Shown: piece by piece, positions 1 through 12,559 of the stretch
Position numbering within the stretch: position 1 is the first letter of the stretch
Layout: each line of letters begins with the position of its first letter
Source: Pteria penguin
Lineage: Eukaryota; Mollusca; Bivalvia; Pterioida; Pteriidae
NCBI GenBank assembly: GCA_035048485.1
Contig: CM068590.1
Span: 14,082,776-14,146,775, forward strand
Direction of reading: 5' to 3'
Length of the DNA stretch: 64,000 bases
Program-made: the position numbers and the translations under genes
Notes under the pieces: model-generated
The model's input: only the letters and a program-made list of their open reading frames with translations
The model's database searches: none
Told to the model about the DNA's origin: nothing

Positions 1-614
1 AACATCCGGTTGCTTGACCCGGTAAATATCGCCCGTAATTTCATATATATGTTACCTATCATGATGTAAATTGGGAAGCTTAATTAACAGTGTCTTCGTA
101 TGTATGAGGGGACAGAATATATTTACTAACATGTTGAAACATATCCAGTTGGTACATTTCAATTTTAATTTTGTGTTATAGTAAATATAGAACATATGTA
201 CCTTTTAATTTTGTGCACCAGGTGCGCATTGACAGTATCTTATAATGTTAGTTTAGGATTAAAATTGATTTTCACAAAAGTGAAACAATTTGTTTTACAC
301 ACGATCATTTATTTATTTTTATACCTAAACTAACTACATCAATCCCCGCATTTCCTCTCTGATGATAGCAATATTATGGAAAACAAGCGAAACGTGAAAT
401 TTATAAATCTGTTATTTAAAGTGCTAATCTCTTCCGTTAGTTTACATACGAATTAAATAAGTAGCTGTATTACAGCCTGTAGCGAGAGGAAAATATGCAC
501 ACCAAAAGCCATGCTCGTTCACAATGTATTTTGAATATATCAAATTGTATCTTAGAGCCCTTCCCCCTCTTTATGTACTTACACATATTTGTTTTACATC
601 TTTGAATAGGAAAA
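1..614. other. Non-coding flank, nothing recognised
   Basis: AT-rich DNA with no open frame of protein-like composition and no recognised repeat. It lies upstream of the first SINE. Confidence 0.5.
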
Positions 615-870
615 AGCCAATGTAGCCCAGTAGATGAGGCACTCAGCTGGTGAACGGGAAGTCCGGGTTCGACTCCCGCCATAGGCGCACCGGTGTCGTG
701 TCTTTCGGACGAGACAGTAAATACCGACCTCCCGTGACACTGTGGGCACAGCACGTAAAATAGTGAGTCACGGTTTTGGAAAGGTATAAATTTCTATGTA
801 ATGCATCATGCAGATACGTGTACATGAAATAGTAATGAAATGACGTAAAAAAATAATCTATCAATCAATT
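615..870 (+). repeat. tRNA-derived SINE, family S1
   Basis: The head looks like a tRNA pol III promoter: an A-box-like stretch near 621-640 and a B-box-like GGTTCGACTCCC near 666-677. It is followed by a body with CTTTCGGACGAGACAG, a stretch ending TGTAATGCATCATGCAGATAC, and a 3' end in repeated ATCA units. The copy at 4241-4506 is the same element on the other strand, which defines the family and both ends. SINEs of this build are common in bivalves (family knowledge); the exact Repbase name is not assigned. Confidence 0.85.
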
Positions 871-1555
871 AACTAGGAAAAAATCTCATTTGGTGAAAAC
901 ATAAATGAGATAATTTATGGAATAAAGGCTTGAAAGATCGGGATTAGGGGTTCTTTCTGGTAAACGACAAAAATTATTATTGAATGCATATCAGAAGGGC
1001 ACCAACCAGCGTCCCTTAAAGTCTATATATTCGATATGCGCCTCACGCGCGTTAAAAATCTTTACAAGTAAGAGCTTGAAGGAATCTGCCAATAAATAAA
1101 TTAATAGATAAAAATAAGTAAACAGTTAAACAAAACATTCAAGCTAACGTTAGTAATCCTTAAACAAAAAAGTACATATACTATTCATGCATACTTAATT
1201 GGCGCAGTAGGCTCGGCTAGATCCCTGACAAGAACACACGGGAATCGGAGAAGCCCGTTTGGACTGTACATGTTCATCGTGTCTATACGGATACCTAATG
1301 TTATAGCAGCGGCATTTCACTATATTTGCTAGAATCTAGGAATCCTTCCAGCACCCCTAATCGAAAAAAAAATAAATAAATAAATAAATAAAAATAAATA
1401 AATAAAATTAAATAAATATCGTCTACTCTGATCACCTGTGAGACACCCGGATTGGGTAATATCTGTGACATCCTAAAATCCAGCAATAGAGCTGCAAACA
1501 AGCAAGAAAATGTTTTAATGTGTAACAGGCGCGGTAAAAACTGTGGTAACAAATA

Positions 1556-1667
1556 GGGGTCGAACGCAGAACCTTCCACTTACAGGCTTTCACCAGTGAG
1601 CTTCCCGGGCCGGGGTCGAACGCAGGACCTTCCACTTACAGGCTTTCACCAGTGAGCTTACCGGGCC
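1556..1667 (-). repeat. Tandemly doubled tRNA-like SINE head
   Basis: A 56-bp unit starting GGGGTCGAACGCAG occurs twice head to tail (1556-1611 and 1612-1667) with only a few mismatches. Read on the minus strand, each unit carries a B-box-like GCGTTCGACCCC. It looks like the promoter end of a tRNA-derived SINE that was locally duplicated. A poly-C run follows at about 1686-1698. Confidence 0.6.
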
Positions 1668-4240
1668 GATACCGGCATCCGTCAACACCCCCCCCCCCCA
1701 AAAACACATACACACTTTTGCAACAATCAGCCAAGACAGTTTAATGCCCGCTTTCAAAGTGGAAGATTACAGGTTCAAATCCCGAGTTCGATCTCACTTT
1801 TTCACCCTGCCTGTTACAGATGAGAAAAAATATAGATACATTATAAAGATATAATCCTTTGGAATCATGAATAATGGAGACGCAAATACTTGGTTTATAA
1901 ACACCCATGTCATAAAATAATGCCTTATAAATCCTTTTGTTCAACATGCAACTGTATTACAAATCCTGGTCAGTCAAAAATTATCAAATATGACGGACGA
2001 TGTCTTCCAGCACTTGATAATGTACACGGCTTCCAACAAAATTTGATTTCCAATTTTTCAGGACATTACTGGAATTCATCCTGCATTCTTTCACTTTATA
2101 GAAAGTTCCACCGCAAAGAAACTATCTGTCTACACAGGAAACTGTAAACCAGCATTTTCATGAGTTTTATATCTTCTTTGTTTGTATACAATTAGAATGA
2201 TAAAAGAGATTATATTCTATGATGACACCTCCTTTTATATGATTGAACGCGTTTCTTTTTGTATGTATGTTTGCGAGTATGTCTGCGTTATGGTGGAATA
2301 ATATTCTTTGTGTTGGGGAATACTTCATATATATTTTAATCATTTTAGGGGAATATATCTATATTATTAATGATCCGAGGGAAATATTTATTTGTAATGA
2401 ATCATCCGAGGAGAATATTTCTCTACTGAAAATTTTCTTCTAGGAGATTTTTCTATACGATACCGGTACCTTCATATATGTATTTTCACAATCCAAAATT
2501 AGAAACACGGAACACAGATATAAAATGTCACGTGATTACTGCAAGCATTCTGTGTAAGTAGAGAAATCTAATTTTGATTATGTTCTATGTCATAGCAGGA
2601 ACGGCAATAAGAAACATAAGTAATGTTACTATATCTCCCATTACACGGTAATCGCGCTGGGGACACAGATCGTCATTGGACGTGACACCACCATGCAGCG
2701 TGCACCTAATACAAATATGACCACTAGAAACTCTCTGTGTAAGGACATCTTGATCATTTGATGAAAATGGTATCGTAGTTCTCAATCCTAAGTGGTTATT
2801 TTTTATACAGTAAGTTGTTGGGTTTCTTATGTAATTTTAAATTTGTTATATTAAAATTTGAGATACATGTCTCTATTCACACTGGCATGTACAAAATTTT
2901 CCAATACTTTGGGTAGGTCCGTCCCATGGATGTTAATTTTTATGCAGTGTTACAGAACGTCCTCCTATTTAGCCACGTCTGATATAATATTAGAATATAT
3001 GTACGTGTTATAATTTGTGAGTTAGATGCACATTAAACAAAGGTGGCCGAATTGTGAGCCCAAAAATCAATGTAAGGATAGAGCTATGCATGAGGGAGAT
3101 ACTCTTTAGTTTGTGAATGATTTACAAAATTTCATGACTGAAATTGTTAAAGTTGCACTAGCTGTCATTTTCCGTATTAAAAACGAAAGCTGTAACTTTT
3201 AACCCTGGACTCTCTCCTGAAGTTAAGCCTTCATACGAAATTACAATGTTATATAAGTTCGGTTAGTAGTGGAAAAATCATTAAAATGTAATTAAATAAT
3301 TACGACCTACCCACACAAGTCGGTAATTGTTTCTTCACCTGGCATGCTCAGTGTATCAATGATCTAGCCAACTAACGCGAGATTAGGAAACTGTCATTAA
3401 TAACAACAACAATGGTGACGTAGACAAAGTTATCGGAGATGAGACGTCTTCGATTAAAGACAGAATTCGATAACATCAGGGATGAAAAAAGTCTGTGACG
3501 AAACATTTTTAGAACAAGAACAACATAGAAGTTGCACTAGAGCGATTGGAAGGGGGGAGAGTTGTCAATTTACACAAAATACATGAAATAAACGTAAATG
3601 CATTTTGTAAAATTCTTTAAAAGAAATTGTTTTAAGAGTCCCTTTTTGGGGCCACTCAATCAAATCATGTGGGACTACTAAAGTGACATAAAGCTTTAAA
3701 ATGTTCGTTGTATATAGCCAAATTACTATTGACAGTATTACTAGTCTAATGACATTTTTTCTTTTCTTCTGTGCATTTAGTATGCGCCTATATATCTTTG
3801 AGTTTACAAAGCTAGATAAAACATGTTTTTACAAAGATATACAGAGCGACACACTTTAGTACATTGTTTTCATCACGTGATTTTCTGACCCGATCTACAT
3901 ACGTGTCAAATGTTGTGTAAATGGTGAATGTGACGGACATTTCTCAATTTTTCCGGTTTATAAAAACGTGTCAATGTCGTCAAAAGAGTTGACTTTCGAT
4001 GTAATATAACTTTGTTTTGTAGTTTGATTGTATGTAATTTCAGATAATTAAATGAACATAACATTCTTGTTATACCAATTTTGACAGCAAATGCAACTTT
4101 AAGTATACATCTTACGTCAGTAGAAAAGCGCTGACTTATAATGTCCCCGGAGTCTATCATTCCATCAGCAGTAACATCGGCCTAGTGGTTATGAAAATTA
4201 TTAGAACATAAGTATCAAAGAATTAGTTACTATGAAGGAA
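1668..4240. other. Non-coding flank, partly mirrored at 47 kb
   Basis: No convincing gene. About 2680-2780 reappears in reverse complement near 47180-47230, and the segment around 1660-1700 reappears in reverse near 47755-47800. This belongs to the inverted-repeat flank described under findings. Another tRNA-like fragment (GGTTCAAATCCCGAG) sits near 1770-1788. Confidence 0.45.
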
Positions 4241-4506
4241 TGATTGATTGATTGATTATTTCCACTCCACGATTATTTCACGTATATGGTGAAGGCATCT
4301 GCCTGATGCATTACATACAAATTTTAGACCTTTGCATAGGACCTATCCGCAGCAGTGAGGGATCTTTTACGTGCCGCGCCTACAGTGACACGGGGCCGCG
4401 GTTTTTACTATCTCATCCGAAAGACAGAACACCGGTGTGCCCAGTGCGGAAGTCGAACCCGGGACCGAGCCGAGCCGAGCACCTTATCCACTAAGCCACA
4501 CCGGCT
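4241..4506 (-). repeat. tRNA-derived SINE, family S1
   Basis: A near full-length S1 copy on the minus strand. On the plus strand it starts with TGATTGATTGATTGATT (the 3' tail) and ends with the tRNA-like head near 4450-4506, including the B-box complement GTCGAACCCGGGAC. The central block matching CTTTCGGATGAGA lies at about 4411-4425. Confidence 0.88.
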
Positions 4507-5539
4507 TACATTACAGAAAACTTATCTGGTCTTGGATTTTCCAGTATTTCGGGGTTCACAACAGTTCCTTTTTGAAACTTACACGATTTTGTATCTGTCC
4601 TTGGACTTTGAGAATGATTAAGGTTTGGTACTTCTTCGATATTGATTATATGGAAGCGTACATATTTTTATTGTGATATACCCCTCTTAGTCGCCAAACC
4701 CCCAAAATCGAATAAATGAATGTAGCTTCACAGTTCTTAGTATTTTTAAAGATACAAAATGGTTAATTTCTTTTTATTATATGCTTAAAATAAATTATAT
4801 ATCTTACTTATTTTACTCGAGAAAAAGACTACACTGCGATGACAACACAACAAAATACGCCACTATTATTTAGATATAGGAACAAAACATTAGAAACTGT
4901 TAGAAATATGAGTCCCAAATATAATCTTAACTTTTGTTCAGTGAGATGCCGAGAATGTTACACTAAACGGATAAATATTTCCTGTATTGCGTTTATGCAC
5001 TCTATCCTGCATGGATGGATAGTCAAATGATTCAATATGAAACAAATTGACGGTATTACCTCAATCACAATAGTAGACGCTTAAAGAGAACATATGCATC
5101 TTTAAGTCCTTCTTTGGCGATGTTTTATGTATACTTGCAAATTCTGAGAATCAGATAAACGTGATAAGATATAAATAAATGGTATCGAGTTCCTTGCATA
5201 CTCTGCTTAACTTTGTTTGTTTCGACAGTCCCTGTATCCTTATACATAACTATTTTATTCAGTCGCATGTCATTGTTTTCGTGTTTAACACGTACTGTTG
5301 AATAACATTCAGTTTGAGTGACTGGAGTGAGTACTTATTCAGCATGTTTGGAAACCCATGTAGCAAAGTTTAAATAGCAAATATAAAAAGGAACATGAAA
5401 CTTAGATGCGCATATGGTGCACTAAATTATAAGGTATATATGTTCTATATTTATTTAATAATATTAAGAAAAAAATTATAGTGATCTAGGCCCACAAATG
5501 TAGAACTATTACATGTGTTTTTGTTTGTTTTTGTTTCAC
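4507..5539. other. Upstream flank of TLR pseudogene
   Basis: No gene recognised. The stretch 5150-5330 matches, in reverse complement, about 46230-46400 upstream of the TLR pseudogene at 43.7-45.9 kb, so the two pseudogenes share upstream flanks in opposite orientation. The last 70 bases match the intron end of that pseudogene, but the acceptor CAG has become CAC at 5537-5539. Confidence 0.55.
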
Positions 5540-7050
5540 TTTTAGTTGAAGTTTAAATATTTGATTCCCGAGATGCAGTACTTGTATGTATTTATCATCG
5601 TCTTTATACAGAAAAGTCCCATTCAGCCATTGTCAGTTTCAGTAGGTACCAAAATTTCCTCTTACCGCAATGGACATAGATTTATCTTTCAACAAATTGG
5701 TTTATATTGAAAACAATGATGTCGCGCCGTACAAATCCTTGCGAACTTTGAATTTCGCATCAAATAATATAAAACATATAGAAAAGGAATGGCTTCAGAA
5801 TGTAACGTAACTGCAGGGATTGGATTTATCATATAATCATATGTGCGGCAAGGTGCTCAACTACGAAAATTCTATAACATGAAGAATCTGTATATTCTAC
5901 ACATTAAGCCCAACCACTACAAAGAGTATCCGGAAACAAATCCTTCATTTCTCCATAATTTCCATATGTAATCAATAGATGTGTTCCAAGGTTTTGAATT
6001 TGGTATTTGGTTTAAGAATAAAACTCGCCTAACATTGAATCCCCGGGGACATTTTTGTGTACAGAATGATTCAATTGATGGTTTAAGAAATTCTCCCATA
6101 GAATATATGGTCTGACTTTAGGTATTATCTTCAGGAAAACAACGCAATAAATCTTCTGCAACCTTTCCGATTTTTAAAAGGAATGACCATAGATATAGGA
6201 ATAACAAACAATATACATGGGCTTCGTCATCGACACACGGAATATTTGAGTATGTCGAATAATTTTTACAACTAAAGAAAGTCTATAAATCTGACCAAGA
6301 GAGATATAGAACATCTTTTAGCTATCTGTGTCAAATACACTGATTTATCTCAAAATCAACTGGGAGCTTTCCCTTTCAAATCAACGTTAAACACACCATT
6401 TGCCACCTGTTTAGAACAAGTACATTTATCTGGAAATGAGCTGGTATGGCCAACAATAACGGTATCAAGTATACTGCATTATTCGCAACTTCGACAGTTA
6501 GATGTGTCGACGTTATAAAGAGCTCAGAGGCAAAGTGAAAAAAGCAACCAAACTTATCATTAACCTATTTCGGTGCCCCTTCTAAACAAAATTCACATCA
6601 GTAAAAAGCAATATTTGTTCAACATTGCAACTCCATTCTTTCAAATTTCAAAAAGATATAAATATAACGGTAAATGTATCGCAAAACCAGCAATATCTGG
6701 GTGTATCAGGGATTGACTTAAGTTCAAGAATATGGGATAATTCTGACTGTTTTCAAATTATAAGACTCATCATGCCCAAATTAAAAGTTCTCAAAATAAT
6801 CAACACTATATTGCTCTTGTGTTCTTTTCCCACTGCTCCAAAATTTATATTTCTAAGTGATTTACAAATAATGCATGTATCTGGCAGTAACTAAAAAATT
6901 AAATCCAAATTTTTTGAGTTCTGCACATAATCTACAAGAATTGTATTTATCAAATTTCAACCTTGGTTATGGTTTTAAAAGTGTCCAAAATGCTGGGCAT
7001 ATGCTTTGGGGTATTAGACATTTGCATGTATTTGATTTATCCTTTAATGC

Positions 7051-9036
7051 AATTTAATGGCAAGACACGGATTAATGGGACTCCTATGGGCACTAACTGC
7101 GCTCGCCTTATAGCAGATTTATTTTTATACTGTTATGAGAGAGCTTCCAAACGTTTCGACCTTATTGATAAGTTAAATGACACCTCTAGACATCTCAATG
7201 ATAATTTAGTTATCGATTACCCTGAGTTTGAAAACATATTACTGACATTTATCCATCTGAACTTCAATTAATCAAAGCCAATACTTCCGACCAGGAAACA
7301 CCTTTTTTGAACTTAAATATTAAAATGGTTAACAGTCATATTCATACCAAAATATATGATAAACGTGACGATTTCCTATTATAGATTTTCCTTATCTAGA
7401 TGGTCACGTCCCTAGACTTCCATCATATGTATATTAGTTTGGTTCGCTAAAGTCCGCATTTTTATTTGGGTTTTCAAGCAAAAAAATCATCAGATTACTT
7501 TTAAAATTTTTACTCAGGGTTATAGACATCATAAACTTCGAAAAACTTTTGGTAAATTTAACAGATCTTATTCAAATTTATTATTTATTATTATTTATTA
7601 AATTTTATTTATTTAAATTTGAAAATGTGACTTTTCAACAATACATATCCAGCGGAATATCCCAAACCAATTTCTATGGTGATCTAGTGTACACACTAAT
7701 AAGGGTCAAAGGTTCTGATAATTTTATATCGGCGGGCTCTAAAATAATTAAGCGCCTTCGACATCTACAGTGTGACCCCAAGATCATCGCTAAGACCATA
7801 GTTCTAGTATTGGGTCCCTCTACAACCCAATACAAACTTTTGCTTGAGCGTTGCACGCTGACTAACAGGGCGGTAGGGATTCTATGACGGGCCTTGTCCA
7901 AACCTTTTCAGAAGAGACAAAGCCCTGATCGTCGTCCCCTCTGACTGTTAGTCGGGACTCCTATTGATCAAGGATCTGAGCTAGGCTTAAAGACCGGCAG
8001 AGCACGGTTGACCTATGTTGATGTCTCCTTACATGTGTTTGGTAGCAACATATAATTCTATCAACTTTTCGTGTGTAATAAAATTTGTATGAACTCTCTT
8101 CTTGAGAAACATGTTGATCCTTCTTCTCTATATGGAGAATTATTTATAGATTTTTAAATGTGTATCCTTTGATTGTGCTGCTTTTGCGGTGAATGGGAAG
8201 GTGGGCGCCCGTAAACCGGTTAATCACATCAATTAAATGACGTTTGTTACTTCAATTGACCGTTCTAAGTCGGTATCGTAACCGCAGCACAATCCAAATA
8301 ATGTCGTTTTCAGTGTATATTGTATTATTATCATGCTTTGTGTGCATGTCCTTGGGAACTTTTGTCATACACGCAGTGACGTTAAGGCACTCGACGACGT
8401 GATTGACATTATATAGTCTATATTGAAAACCACTTAAGAAATAGAATAAATTATTTATATATATAAATTGTTTAACAAGTTTATTTTTTCACACATTTAA
8501 ATTTTATCCCTAGTTTGCAATCACGTGACTGCTATATATAGCACATGTAGTATTAACAACAAAATTCAACAAGTGCAAGGGCATATTGCCCAATTTGGTA
8601 ATAAAATTTTAAATAATAAATGAAAATGTATCAATAATATTTATAGCTGTGCCCAACTTCTAAGAGGCGTAATTACGTATAAATACTGCAATGGAATTGT
8701 TGAATAGTGTAGTCTTATAAGACATTGTGTTATTAAATTGAAATTCTGTTGATATTTTATAATCCAAAAATCCCAGCAAGATGCATTTCAAATAGATATA
8801 GAACAGTTCTTATGTAAAATTACACAACAAAGTAGAGGAAAAGGTTGCACTACAGGGTTTTTCTTGGCATGTTGATTGTTTGAGTGTCTCCGGCTTCATA
8901 TAATGCAATGGGCCATAGTGACGTCACAATGACGCCATGTTATGTCATTGCGGGTTTTCTGCAACATTATGTAATTTTGTATTGCCTTGACACAACTGCC
9001 CAGCTTTGCCAGGTGTCTTCAGTTTTCTCTTTACTT
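7051..9036 (+). mobile_element. RT-bearing retroelement fragment (family RT-B) inserted in TLR pseudogene
   Basis: TLR coding homology stops at about 7050 (after a match to the LRR motif LRHLKILDLS) and resumes at about 9037 (ETVP codons), so the interval is an insertion. It encodes decayed RT: GTPMGTNCARLIADLFLYC near 7078-7134, with the catalytic YxDD motif changed to HLND, then C-terminal pieces up to a TGA near 7885. A characteristic 3' UTR (CGGGCGCCCGTAAACCGG-like block at about 8200-8225) is shared with 22.8, 40.5 and 52.6 kb. The stretch 8375-8998 is absent from the related solo 3' ends at 22.7 and 40.4 kb and looks like a further nested insertion. The RT type resembles Penelope-like elements, but the class is tentative. 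Confidence 0.8.
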
Positions 9037-9327
9037 ACATGGAAACAGTTCCTGGCAAATTTATTCGGGATCAAATTTTATCCTTAAAAGAATTGTACTT
9101 AGGAGGGAGCCTTCTTTCACGTGTATCTATTGCCGACAGAAAAATGAAAGAACTTCCTTACGTCGATATGAGCAACAATTTGGTTGCTTATTTCACAGAC
9201 CATATGTTTTGTTTAGATGGACAAAATACTTCTGACATTGTCCTCAATATTCAAACTTTTAGCCTGGCGTGTCCGTCTGGATTTTGGTTGAATGCCACTG
9301 TTTTCAGTATTTTGTTGACAATGATTA

Positions 9328-9917
9328 TCCTGATGATGGTTTCATAAGAAGCAACATTCCATCACTGCCCGCATACGGCGTATTCATATCTCAGTTAATA
9401 CGTTATTTCAGAGCATGTTCAAATTACAATGACTTTGTGCTGAGGGCTAGGTGACTTTCAGTTAAGCTGCTCAACCAGAGTTATATATATGCTAGACTAG
9501 CAACCTCACTGAGGCAGTTCTGCGGTCGTTACGAGACTCTTATTACTCCATATGATATCTCGTTATCCAGACGTTTAAATGATATTCTGGACTGATTCCG
9601 ATCATTTTACACAGATTGGACACCTTCTATACTAGACGGTTACCTACTTTGACTTCTCCATATATAAAAAGATATGGAATTTACACGATTTGACTCTTTC
9701 TACTGGGTATATATGACGGGTGTTCCTAGCAAGCAGGAGATGCTCACTCTTCCCGGGCACCTGATCTCACTCCATCATAGGGGTTCACATATGCTCTTCA
9801 AGTAGACATATTTTGTTATTTTCCACTTGGTTTTCATTTTCACTGATTTTGTATGTCCTCTGGTTTCATTATTTTTTAGACTTATGGTTTGGATGTATTC
9901 ATCATCTTTACATCTTG
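9328..9917 (+). mobile_element. Second RT fragment (family RT-A) with 3' tail
   Basis: Begins in the C-terminal part of an RT: a piece reading IPSLPAYGVFISQLIRYF at about 9357-9411, followed by decayed codons to about 9700. The 3' non-coding tail contains AGCAAGCAGGAGATGCTCAC (9729-9748). The last 240 bases reappear in reverse complement at 59750-59990, and both copies end at the same CATCATCTTTACAT, which fixes the 3' end of the element. It sits between two halves of the TLR membrane-helix codons. It is a different family from the RT at 7.1 kb. Confidence 0.8.
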
Positions 9918-10077
9918 ATATTGGTAGCAGCAGGATACAGAAATAAAAATCATGATCCATTTTTATCCGAGAGCATATTTGTATCTAGACAGTCATAAGC
10001 AAAAGAGGACGAAAGTTACGAGTATGATGTATTTATTTCATATCCGTATATCGATGCTAAATAGGTTACTGAAATAT

Positions 10078-10080
<3 letters not shown>

Positions 10081-10154
<74 letters not shown>
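10081..10154. repeat. (AT)n microsatellite inside TIR codons; left edge of the 17.5-kb duplication
   Basis: About 74 bases of near-perfect AT dinucleotides. In intact paralogues the same place reads TATTGTATAGATATATTG (codons of LYRYIV in TIR), an AT-rich seed from which the tract may have expanded. Immediately after it (about 10186) begins the sequence repeated at 27703. Confidence 0.9.
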
Positions 10155-10155
<1 letters not shown>

Positions 10156-10465
10156 AGTATATTGATGAACACTTAAATCTCAGAGTATGTCTTCATCATA
10201 AAAACTTCAAACTTGGTGAAAACCTAATTTATGAAAGCAAATTTGAAATGGAAATCGCTCGGAGACATGCATTTCAGAAGGATAATAGGTACATTCTTAT
10301 CATAATAAAAGATTCCATTCCTGTCGACCAGATAAATATATGAAGACAATATGGTGGTGCGTTGTTTGTCTATAATATCCCCAATCAAACATTTCGGATG
10401 ACATTGATTTATTCTGGGAGAAGCTCAAGCAAGCACTGAAAGCCTTAAACTGTAATGATAGTTAA

Positions 10466-11198
10466 AATACGATATAACAATGTGTTATTAAATGCATTAG
10501 AATGTCTCTCCTTCACATCGGAGGTAAAGTTTTTCAAAGAGTCTAAATAATCTATATCTGTATAGTGTGAAATTTACGTTTTAGATTGTTTTGAACGAAA
10601 ATCGTGTTAATATTAAAATATACATAATACGAATACAGCATACGCATCACTTTTGGGTTAATATTGTATGAATAGTAATGATATATTAGCTCGACCTCTT
10701 TGTCACTCTGTACCATAATATATCAGTGTATCCTAATTTCTTAACCAGGTAAAATGGTAAGAGTAATCATGCTGGAGGTCCGTCAAGATACAGCTTAGCA
10801 AGGTGGTGCTATATCATGCAAATCATGAGGTGCTTGCTACCATCTTGTGCCGTTTTGATGATGATGCACCCATCATTGATGCAGCATGACAATACTTTAC
10901 CTGCACGTTTGCCACATGCAATTTCTTTCATTGTACATGTACATTGTCTCTAAGCCGTAAGGTCCTCCAAATGGTTATCTGTCTCCTTTCATTAACTTTT
11001 GCCTAGAGTAGATGCTATTTTAAGTTTTCCATTATTAAATTTGATTATAACGTGGAAGTAACCATTTCTGTTTAGTTTGCCTATGGGTTGGGACCTACAG
11101 ATATCGTCTAGTGTTGTGTGGACTTTGAGTTTGGAAGAGCATACATCAGCTATGATTTCTTCTGTGTTCTGTTTACTATCCCCAAGCTTTATTTTGTG
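10466..11198. other. 3' flank of TIR remnant, no gene
   Basis: AT-rich non-coding DNA repeated almost exactly at 27981-28710 in unit B. No gene or known repeat recognised. A poor match to a SINE-like body cannot be excluded. Confidence 0.4.
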
Positions 11199-11680
11199 AA
11201 ATCGTAGAGACTTCCTCCTACCTTATTGCTCTAGCTCACCCAGATCAGTTTCGGCTATTTCCAATGAGGTTCTTATGTCCTGGTTATTTGCTTGGAGCCA
11301 CAGGATCTCTCAACTCCTATTCTTGTTTTACAAACTTCGACTGTAGTGACGCAATAGCGGATTGCACAGCTGCTTGAACAATCGGCTTGAGTAGTGGATT
11401 CAAGGCCTGAGCCATAAAAGTCGGTAGACTACTCACATAAGCAGAGTTTCTAATGAGGGGAGGTATAAAGGAGGGCGCTAATTTGTCGACAAAAGATGGG
11501 TCAATTATAGATGAGGATATTAGTTCGATAAAATCTTTGGAGGATATATGTAAGGACGCTAAATATAGTATCTGGAGTTTGGTCTTCAGCTGGACCTTTG
11601 TATGAGTCTTTTTCTTAGATTTACAATGTTGGTTGAGAGACGGATAGGAATCTCGTACAGTGCGATTTCTCAAGTGGATT
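11199..11680 (-). mobile_element. LINE ORF1 fragment (present only in unit A)
   Basis: An open stretch of 118 codons (11673-11317) reads through FMAQALNPLLKPIVQAAV-type helical sequence. After a frameshift it continues toward 11200 with a coiled-coil stretch, then ELEQ, a stop, GRRKSLRF. The EQ(Y)xRRxSLRF pattern after a coiled coil is typical of ORF1 proteins of CR1/L2-like LINEs (family knowledge). The expected Tyr codon is a stop, so the copy is dead. No LINE RT follows. The fragment lies in the 1.07 kb that unit B lacks, so either B lost it or A gained it. Confidence 0.6.
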
Positions 11681-12329
11681 TGTGGTACCAGGCGTTTTTC
11701 GTTTGGTGGTCATTGAACGGTGTTCAAGTTCGTTCACAGTGGATATGGGTTTTCATTCAAACGTTGATAACGACCAATATTGCTATTTTAAGTTCGTATT
11801 TACCTTATTGTAGATTGCTAATCCAAAAAGCTCTTGGTACTATTTATCCACATGTCTACTTCTGCCATCTTTATTTCTGTTTTGTTTGTTTGGTGTTTTT
11901 TACTCTACAGGTTTCTCTTTGTATGAAAACATTTAAGGAAGGTTCATTTTCTGGAGGGTTTCTTTCGTGAGATATGGAAGGGAAAATTATACTTGATATA
12001 CATGTACATATAAGGTTCTTCACATATCGTGTGTCTATTTTCATGGCGGATCACATTTAACATGGCGATAAATTATATTTAAATTTCTTTTAATGTTGGT
12101 TATGGTTTGATGTATTCAAGTGTAACTCGCTGTAAATATTGACTAAAAAGCCTTTTTCTTATCTGTGACTGTCATTACTTAATTATAACTGAGTTTTGGT
12201 TTCATTCTGATATTCTTTTTTATCTATTTCTACTTATTTTAATATTCATTGGAACCTTTCAGATAATTTTTTGGGGTTTTGTTTTGTTGTTGTTTTTTTA
12301 TTGTTTATCAATTATTGTTCTACGTCACT

Positions 12330-12552
12330 TCATGATTGATTATGACGGTATCTGCCTGATCCGTTGCACGGAATTTTTATCTTTGCAGCATTTGAAACAG
12401 TGAGAAATCATGCCTAACATAACACATGCCATGGGTTTTCATTGTCTTATTCGAAAGACAGGGCACCAGTGTTTCCATGGCAGGAATTTTGAACCTGGTG
12501 TCTTTGGGTCTCAAGACGAGATCCTTCTTTATTATATTACACTGGTCTAGAA
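12330..12552 (-). repeat. Degenerate S1-type SINE
   Basis: Matches the S1 elements at 615 and 4241 at the conserved blocks GGTATCTGCCTGATC, TTATTCGAAAGACAG and CACCAGTGTTTCCATGGCAG, but with many changes; the B-box is decayed. The same copy is present in unit B at 28783-29010. Confidence 0.65.
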
Positions 12553-12559
12553 TGATGAT

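Larger units (their letters stand above)
5540..10465 (+). pseudogene. Toll-like receptor pseudogene, interrupted twice by RT elements
   Basis: Decayed TLR exon 2. LRR ectodomain pieces run 5540-7050; the C-terminal LRR and LRRCT remnant 9037-9327; membrane helix and TIR pieces 9916-10465. Lesions visible directly: splice acceptor CAG changed to CAC (5537-5539); in-frame TAA at 5554-5556; many later frameshifts and stops; a 2-kb RT-bearing insertion at 7051-9036; a second RT fragment at 9328-9915 inside the membrane-helix codons; loss of most of LRRCT around 9190-9200; an (AT)n tract replacing TIR codons near 10081-10154; a 72-nt deletion after 10233; and loss of codons near 10331-10340. It was once an ordinary LRR-TM-TIR receptor like those at 17.9 and 53.2 kb, and cannot encode a receptor now. 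Confidence 0.93.

Noticed and set aside
11602..11970. 122-codon plus-strand frame
   Set aside because: Partly antisense to the LINE ORF1 fragment and absent from unit B; composition looks random.
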